From NCBI GenBank assembly GCA_905182385.1, contig CAJJBS010000004.1, positions 1 to 28,175 of the forward strand: DNA of 28,175 nt, read 5' to 3'. Under the pieces are notes generated by a model. The model saw only the letters and a program-made list of their open reading frames with translations. It was not told where the DNA came from and did no database searches. Within the stretch, counting starts at the first letter, position 1. Each line of letters begins with the position of its first letter. Shown piece after piece: positions 23,850 through 28,175 of this stretch. This DNA is from Fidelibacterota bacterium TCS55 (GTDB lineage Bacteria > Fidelibacterota > Marinisomatia > Marinisomatales > TCS55). A program made the position numbers and the translations under genes.

Positions 23850-25807
23850 ATCCAGTAGCTGGTGGAGTTGCTTTAAACCTAGCTTTTGGTTTTAGTATTC
23901 TTTCCATAATTACCTTATTAATTTTCATTCGGAATGGAGATATGCGTCTCTTTTTAACAGGCCAGAGATTATCTCTTGGGATATCATTTTTCGTTTTTTT
24001 ATCAACATTTATTCTTTGGTATCAGTTAATAATCAGCAATTTTGATATTGATTATGTAGCTAGGTATACAAGTTTAGAAACTCCATTTATTTATAAAATA
24101 TCTGCTTTATGGGCTGGTCAATCAGGTTCATTGCTTTTTTGGCTTTTTATCTTATCAATTTTTGCTACTATTACTGTTTTACAGAATCAATCTAAACATC
24201 ATGGACTAATGCCTTGGGTAATTATATCTCTAGCAATTATTCAATTATTTTTCTTGGTTTTAACTAACTTTGTAACGAACCCTTTTATGCCAACAGATGC
24301 AGATTTTGTAGTTAAAAATGGTAATGGATTAAATCCGTTGCTTCAAAATATAACTATGGCAATTCATCCCCCAACATTATATCTAGGTTATGTAGGATTT
24401 TCGGTTCCATTTGCATTTGCTATTTCTGCTTTAATGAATCGTGATACGAGTCCTTTATGGATCCAAAGTATTCGTCGTTGGACTTTAGTTGCATGGTTAT
24501 TTTTAAGTTCTGGAATAATACTAGGAGGATGGTGGGCTTATCAAGAACTTGGTTGGGGTGGCTATTGGGCCTGGGATCCTGTTGAGAATGCAAGCTTTAT
24601 GCCTTGGCTTACAGCAACAGCTTTTCTCCATTCTATAATAATTCAAGAGAAAAAAGATATGTTGCGGCTTTGGAATATGGCACTCATAATTCTAACTTTC
24701 GCACTATGTATATTTGGTACATTTTTGACACGTTCTGGAGTTATGAGTTCAGTTCATTCATTTACAGCATCATCATTAGGACCTATTTTCTTAACTTTTG
24801 TTTTTTTAATACTAATTGTTTCTTTCACGCTCATGTTTTTAAGAAGGTCAGATTTAAGATCAGAAAAAAGAATTGAGTCTTTTACTTCAAGAGAAAGTGG
24901 CTTTTTATTTAATAATTTAGTTTTTGTTGTTATGTGTTTTGCTGTCTTTTGGGGAACACTATTTCCGGTTATTTCAGAAGCTGTTCGTGGAACAAAAATT
25001 ACTGTCGGACCACCTTTTTTTAATCAAATTAATGTTCCAATTGGATTAATTCTCTTAGCCTTAACAGGTGTAGGCCCTTTACTAGCATGGAGAAATACAA
25101 GCAAGCAAAGCTTAATAAAAAACTTCACAGTTCCCATTCTTTCTGGTTTGGTTGCAGCTGTTATATTTATGGCTATTGGCTTTAAAGGATCTGTGGTTAT
25201 TTCATTCAGTCTATCTGTTTTTGTTTTAGCAACTATTTCTACAGAGTTTATGAGAGGTATTAAAGCAAGAACTAAAACATTTAATGAATCAATAGTTAAA
25301 GCTTTAATTACAATGATTAGTAAAAATAGATCTAGATACGGTGGATATATTGTTCATGTTGGAATAGTTTTTATGTTTGTTGGATTTACAGGTCATGCAT
25401 TTGATAAAGAAAAAGAATTTAGTTTAAAGATAGGCCAAACTGATCATGTAGCTGGATACGAATTTACCTTACTTAAATTATCCGAGACTGAAAGATCGAA
25501 TCATTATGCATGGATTTCTGATATTCGAGTTACAGATAATAAGGGAGAATTCGTGACAAACCTCTACCCAGAAAAACGTATATATTTCCATAAAAACCCT
25601 GATGTCAATCGTCGACAACCGCATAGTGAACTTGATATTTATTCAACCTTAAATCAGGATATATATTCAATCTTTTCAGCTATAGATAACGATAATGGTA
25701 TTGCCTTTCTTAAAATCATGGTAAACCCTTTAGTTAGATGGGTTTGGATTGGTGGTTATATCCTTGTTATTGGTACGATGATTGCACTTTGGCCAAGGAA
25801 AGATTAA
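23846..25807 (+). CDS. ccmF: Cytochrome c haem lyase CcmF
   Basis: A large membrane protein (653 residues) that attaches haem to apocytochrome c. It contains the periplasmic tryptophan-rich WWD haem-handling motif WGGYWAWDPVENASFMPWL (237-255), ALWAGQSGSLLFWL (88-101), the haem-ligand region AIHPPTLYLGY (His174), FLHS (His262) and GTFLTRSGVMSSVHSF. A soluble C-terminal domain (about 530-630) precedes the last helix. Length and motif order are standard. It overlaps ccmE by four bases and is followed two bases later by a small CcmI-like gene. Confidence 0.96.
   Translation: MNPVAGGVALNLAFGFSILSIITLLIFIRNGDMRLFLTGQRLSLGISFFVFLSTFILWYQLIISNFDIDYVARYTSLETPFIYKISALWAGQSGSLLFWLFILSIFATITVLQNQSKHHGLMPWVIISLAIIQLFFLVLTNFVTNPFMPTDADFVVKNGNGLNPLLQNITMAIHPPTLYLGYVGFSVPFAFAISALMNRDTSPLWIQSIRRWTLVAWLFLSSGIILGGWWAYQELGWGGYWAWDPVENASFMPWLTATAFLHSIIIQEKKDMLRLWNMALIILTFALCIFGTFLTRSGVMSSVHSFTASSLGPIFLTFVFLILIVSFTLMFLRRSDLRSEKRIESFTSRESGFLFNNLVFVVMCFAVFWGTLFPVISEAVRGTKITVGPPFFNQINVPIGLILLALTGVGPLLAWRNTSKQSLIKNFTVPILSGLVAAVIFMAIGFKGSVVISFSLSVFVLATISTEFMRGIKARTKTFNESIVKALITMISKNRSRYGGYIVHVGIVFMFVGFTGHAFDKEKEFSLKIGQTDHVAGYEFTLLKLSETERSNHYAWISDIRVTDNKGEFVTNLYPEKRIYFHKNPDVNRRQPHSELDIYSTLNQDIYSIFSAIDNDNGIAFLKIMVNPLVRWVWIGGYILVIGTMIALWPRKD
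25795..25802 (+). promoter_or_regulatory. Shine-Dalgarno site for the small CcmI-like gene
   Basis: AAGGAAAG lies seven bases before the TTG at 25810, at the very end of ccmF. It argues for this TTG as the real start instead of the in-frame codons inside ccmF. Confidence 0.65.
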
Positions 25808-25809
25808 TT

Positions 25810-26091
25810 TTGCACTTCATAAGTGATTATATACTTGTCTTTATTTTCTTTGTATTACCTGTTATTTTTGTTATTCAACCTCTATTTTTGAATAAAATTA
25901 ATAATTTAAAGAATAAAATAGACTTACCATCCTTAAAGCGAAAGAAACGACTTCTTTATCGCCAAATAAAAGAGCTAGAAATGGAATTTGATATTGGTAA
26001 CATAAATCAAAAAGACTTTAAAATTTCTAGAAAAGAATTAAAAATAGAAGTTTCAGAAGTAATTACAAAGTTGAACTCTAATAAAATTTAA
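25810..26091 (+). CDS. Small CcmI/CycH-like membrane protein in the ccm cluster
   Basis: A 93-residue protein with a TTG start, chosen for the AAGGAAAG seven bases upstream and because it begins right after the ccmF stop. One hydrophobic helix (about 7-25) is followed by a basic, coiled-coil-prone segment. Residues 48-70 (from LLYRQIKELEMEF to INQKDF) resemble the N-terminal part of CcmI/CycH, where ELEFDYxxGKLSEEDY is common. The tetratricopeptide domain of full CcmI, which holds apocytochrome, is missing. It may be a minimal CcmI-like assembly factor; similarity is short, so the function is tentative. Its stop overlaps ccmA by one base (TAATG). Confidence 0.75.
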   Translation: MHFISDYILVFIFFVLPVIFVIQPLFLNKINNLKNKIDLPSLKRKKRLLYRQIKELEMEFDIGNINQKDFKISRKELKIEVSEVITKLNSNKI

Positions 26092-26726
26092 TGCTTTCTG
26101 TAACGGGATTATCTAAGTCTTTCAATCATCGAAAAATATTAGATAATCTAAGTTTTCAACTAAAATTTGGAGAGACTGCAGTATTTATGGGCAATAACGG
26201 AGCTGGAAAAACTACATTGCTTCGAATAATTGCAAGAATAATGACTCCAGATAAAGGTGAAATTATTTTTGAAAATATCAATATATTGACTTCTCAGCCT
26301 TCTAGTAGGAAAAATATATTATATATAGGCCATGCTCCTGCAATGTATGCTTCGTTATCAGCACTTGAAAACTTAAAATTTGCTTTAGAAATTCGTAAAA
26401 ATAAGCTTGCTGAATCTAAGATTATATATCAGCTTGAGCATTTTGGTTTATTAGAGCAAGCTAATGATCCTATCTCATTTTTTTCTCAAGGCATGCTTCA
26501 ACGTTTGAAATTGACTTATGCTGAATTATCTAATTGGAATCTATTGCTACTTGACGAACCTTTTTCAGGTTTAGATAAAGAAGGTGAAGAACAAATGGAT
26601 TTAGCCTTATCTAATTGGCAAAAAAAAGGTAAATCAATATGTCTTGTACTTCATAATATTGTTAAAGCTAAAATATATGGACATAAAACCTTTAATTTAT
26701 TAGATGGTAAAATTTATCAATCGTAA
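26091..26726 (+). CDS. ccmA: Haem exporter ATP-binding protein CcmA
   Basis: ATPase of the CcmABCD complex, which releases haem-loaded CcmE. It is 211 residues. Walker A is GNNGAGKTTL (34-43), the ABC signature is FSQGMLQRLKL (131-141), Walker B is LLLLDEP (151-157) followed by FSGLDKEG, and a histidine switch appears in LVLHNI. The Q-loop/haem-exporter stretch YIGHAPAMYASLSALENLKF is typical of CcmA and separates it from other ABC proteins. It overlaps the genes on both sides by one base. Confidence 0.94.
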   Translation: MLSVTGLSKSFNHRKILDNLSFQLKFGETAVFMGNNGAGKTTLLRIIARIMTPDKGEIIFENINILTSQPSSRKNILYIGHAPAMYASLSALENLKFALEIRKNKLAESKIIYQLEHFGLLEQANDPISFFSQGMLQRLKLTYAELSNWNLLLLDEPFSGLDKEGEEQMDLALSNWQKKGKSICLVLHNIVKAKIYGHKTFNLLDGKIYQS

Positions 26727-27388
26727 TGTTTCTTATTTTACTAAAAAAAGAATTATTCATAGAATTTCGTTCTCGCGAAGTTGTATTATCAATGTTAATA
26801 TTTGGTTTATCAATTATTTTAGCATTTGCCTTTACTTCTAACGTCTCTAAAGTAATTGTAAGTAACTACGCACCTGGCATGTTTTGGATTATGATTTTAT
26901 TCGTTTCAGTTTTAGGCGTTCATCGAACTTTTTCATATGAAAAGAACTTTGATGCTTTTTCTATGCTTATAAGTGCTCCTATTGATAGAGGAATTATTTA
27001 TTTATCTAAGTGGATTAGTGGAACAATCTTTTTAACTCTTATGCAATTAGTTATTATTGTTCCATTCTTTAAATTTTTGCTACTGGATTTACCGTCAAAT
27101 TTTATTTTATTTATATCAACAATGATTCTAGTTAATCTAGCTATAATGTCAGTGGCAATTCTTGTTTCTGGGATTGTAATGCGTGCTAACCTTAGTGAGG
27201 TATTAGTACCAATCTTATTTTTCCCTCTTGTTTCACCAGTTATTATTGCTGCTACAAAAATTTCATCAGGGGTTTTAGCTGAAACTGCTTATCAATTATG
27301 GCAATTTTGGTTATTAATAATTATCTCTATCATTGTAATTTTTGCTCTAGCTGGATATACTTTATTTGATTTTATAACTGAAGAATAA
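26726..27388 (+). CDS. ccmB: Haem exporter membrane protein CcmB
   Basis: A six-helix membrane permease partner of CcmA, 220 residues. The N-terminus LLKKELFIEFRSREVV, the FWIMILFVSVLGVHRTFSYEK stretch and SAPIDRGIIYLSKW are characteristic of CcmB. Gene order ccmA-ccmB-ccmC and one-base overlap with ccmA support it. The ribosome site of ccmC is not obvious; coupling to ccmB translation is likely as only one base separates them. Confidence 0.94.
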   Translation: MFLILLKKELFIEFRSREVVLSMLIFGLSIILAFAFTSNVSKVIVSNYAPGMFWIMILFVSVLGVHRTFSYEKNFDAFSMLISAPIDRGIIYLSKWISGTIFLTLMQLVIIVPFFKFLLLDLPSNFILFISTMILVNLAIMSVAILVSGIVMRANLSEVLVPILFFPLVSPVIIAATKISSGVLAETAYQLWQFWLLIIISIIVIFALAGYTLFDFITEE

Positions 27389-27389
27389 T

Positions 27390-28061
27390 ATGGTTACATT
27401 TTTTAAAAATAAAAATAATATGTTTTTTCTTATTTTTGTAGGGATTTTACTATTATTCAATATTTATAATATTAGTTTCAATACACCAATGGTGCCAGAT
27501 CAACATTGGGCTCAAAAAATATTTTATGTTCATGTACCATCTGCATGGGTAGGCTTTTTATCATACTTTGTAGTAATGATTGCGGGATTAATGTTTTTTG
27601 TTAAAAGAAATGATTATTGGGATAATGTTGGATTAGCGGCCGCTGAAATTGGAACAATCTTTATATCTTTAGTATTAATTACGGGCCCTATATGGGCTAC
27701 TCCAATTTGGGGTAAGCCGTGGATTTGGGAACCAAGGTTAACAACAACTTTAATCTTATTTTTAATCTATATTGGTTATTTTATGGTCAGGTCTTTTGGT
27801 GGTCATATAGAAAGAGTAAAGCGATATGCTGCCTCAATTGGAATCATAGCATTTTTAGATGTTCCTATAATCTTTTTATCTGTGCAGTTTTGGGCTCCTG
27901 AGATACAATCTCATCCACAGGTTGAAATGGCAAAGCAACCAGCAGGTATATTGATCCCTTTTCTAATTTCATTGTGTATTTTTACATTAGTTTATATTTT
28001 AATGTTGAGATATAGAATATATGTGATACAAATCAAGGATAAATTAATTAAAAATGTATAA
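27390..28061 (+). CDS. ccmC: Haem transporter CcmC
   Basis: A six-helix membrane protein of 223 residues that delivers haem to CcmE. Visible elements: IFYVHVPSAW with the haem-ligand histidine (His48), the WWD-type motif WGKPWIWEPRLTT (107-119) and the second histidine region SHPQ (His175). The WWD motif usually reads WGxxWxWDxRLT; here Asp is Glu. Otherwise it has the normal length and order. Its 3' end overlaps the next small gene by eight bases. Confidence 0.94.
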   Translation: MVTFFKNKNNMFFLIFVGILLLFNIYNISFNTPMVPDQHWAQKIFYVHVPSAWVGFLSYFVVMIAGLMFFVKRNDYWDNVGLAAAEIGTIFISLVLITGPIWATPIWGKPWIWEPRLTTTLILFLIYIGYFMVRSFGGHIERVKRYAASIGIIAFLDVPIIFLSVQFWAPEIQSHPQVEMAKQPAGILIPFLISLCIFTLVYILMLRYRIYVIQIKDKLIKNV

Positions 28062-28175
28062 TTTCTTAAATTACTTTCTCTCAGTTTATTTAATTGTTTT
28101 TGGAACGATTGTTTTATGGTTCTTAATTCAATATAAACATGAAAGTAAAATATTAAAAAAAAATAAAGATTATTA
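28054..28175 (+). CDS. ccmD: CcmD-like small membrane protein, cut by window end
   Basis: The frame opens with ATG at 28054, overlaps the ccmC stop by eight bases and is still open at the window end (40 residues visible). It shows one hydrophobic helix (YFLSVYLIVFGTIVLWFLI) followed by a charged, lysine-rich tail (YKHESKILKKNKDY). CcmD is a small one-helix protein with a basic cytoplasmic tail, encoded directly after ccmC; position and shape fit, though CcmD sequences are poorly conserved. Confidence 0.65.
   Translation, partial: MYNFLNYFLSVYLIVFGTIVLWFLIQYKHESKILKKNKDY

Noticed and set aside
24604..24876. Plus-strand open frame of 90 codons inside ccmF
   Set aside because: Out of frame with a strongly conserved ccmF region; Ser/Tyr/Phe-rich shadow.

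Overview
This window is a gene-dense, AT-rich stretch of bacterial chromosome. All genes run on the plus strand except one 59-residue gene. Most neighbours abut or overlap by 1-11 bases, and no gap exceeds about 120 bases, so there is no gene-free stretch above 300 bases. I see no rRNA, tRNA, insertion sequence, phage gene or CRISPR array. The mix of proton-pumping Nuo, Na+-pumping Nqr, a Na+/H+ antiporter, c-type cytochrome maturation and DXP-independent vitamin B6 synthesis suggests a low-GC, probably marine, respiring Gram-negative bacterium. A lineage of the Bacteroidota/Marinimicrobia (SAR406) kind is my guess from gene content and base composition only; the sequence does not prove it.

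Layout: (1) 1-5664 is the end of a complex I operon: the C-terminus of nuoJ, then nuoK, nuoL, nuoM and nuoN. (2) 5686-12618 is a complete Na+-translocating NADH:quinone reductase locus: nqrABCDEF, then the flavin transferase apbE, then on the opposite strand a short nqrM (iron-sulfur maturation) that meets apbE tail to tail. A strong intrinsic-terminator hairpin lies after nqrF, inside the region coding for the ApbE export signal. (3) 12739-14679 holds a CitMHS/NhaD-type antiporter and a PduO-type cobalamin adenosyltransferase. (4) 14754-21726 is a tight run: DHH phosphoesterase, ispH, pdxS, pdxT, dxs, cstA. (5) 21748-23406 encodes a stand-alone large subunit of a B12-dependent acyl-CoA mutase. 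(6) 23415-28175 is a cytochrome c maturation cluster in the order ccmE, ccmF, a small CcmI-like protein, ccmA, ccmB, ccmC and a CcmD-like gene cut by the window end.

How the genes work together: Nuo and Nqr both oxidise NADH and reduce quinone, one building a proton gradient and the other a sodium gradient, and the antiporter can exchange the two. ApbE attaches FMN to NqrB and NqrC, and NqrM is needed for the NqrD/NqrE iron centre. The adenosyltransferase makes the cofactor that the mutase uses. IspH and Dxs belong to the MEP isoprenoid pathway; PdxS and PdxT make pyridoxal phosphate, and Dxs and PdxS share glyceraldehyde 3-phosphate as a substrate. The Ccm cluster chaperones and attaches haem to c-type cytochromes.

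I did not find a wholly new system. The points most worth a second look are variants inside familiar families: a CcmE with cysteine where the haem-binding histidine should be, a 'methylmalonyl-CoA mutase' whose substrate-determining residues look like isobutyryl-CoA mutase, an inverted and easily missed nqrM, and the terminator embedded in the apbE signal-peptide region.
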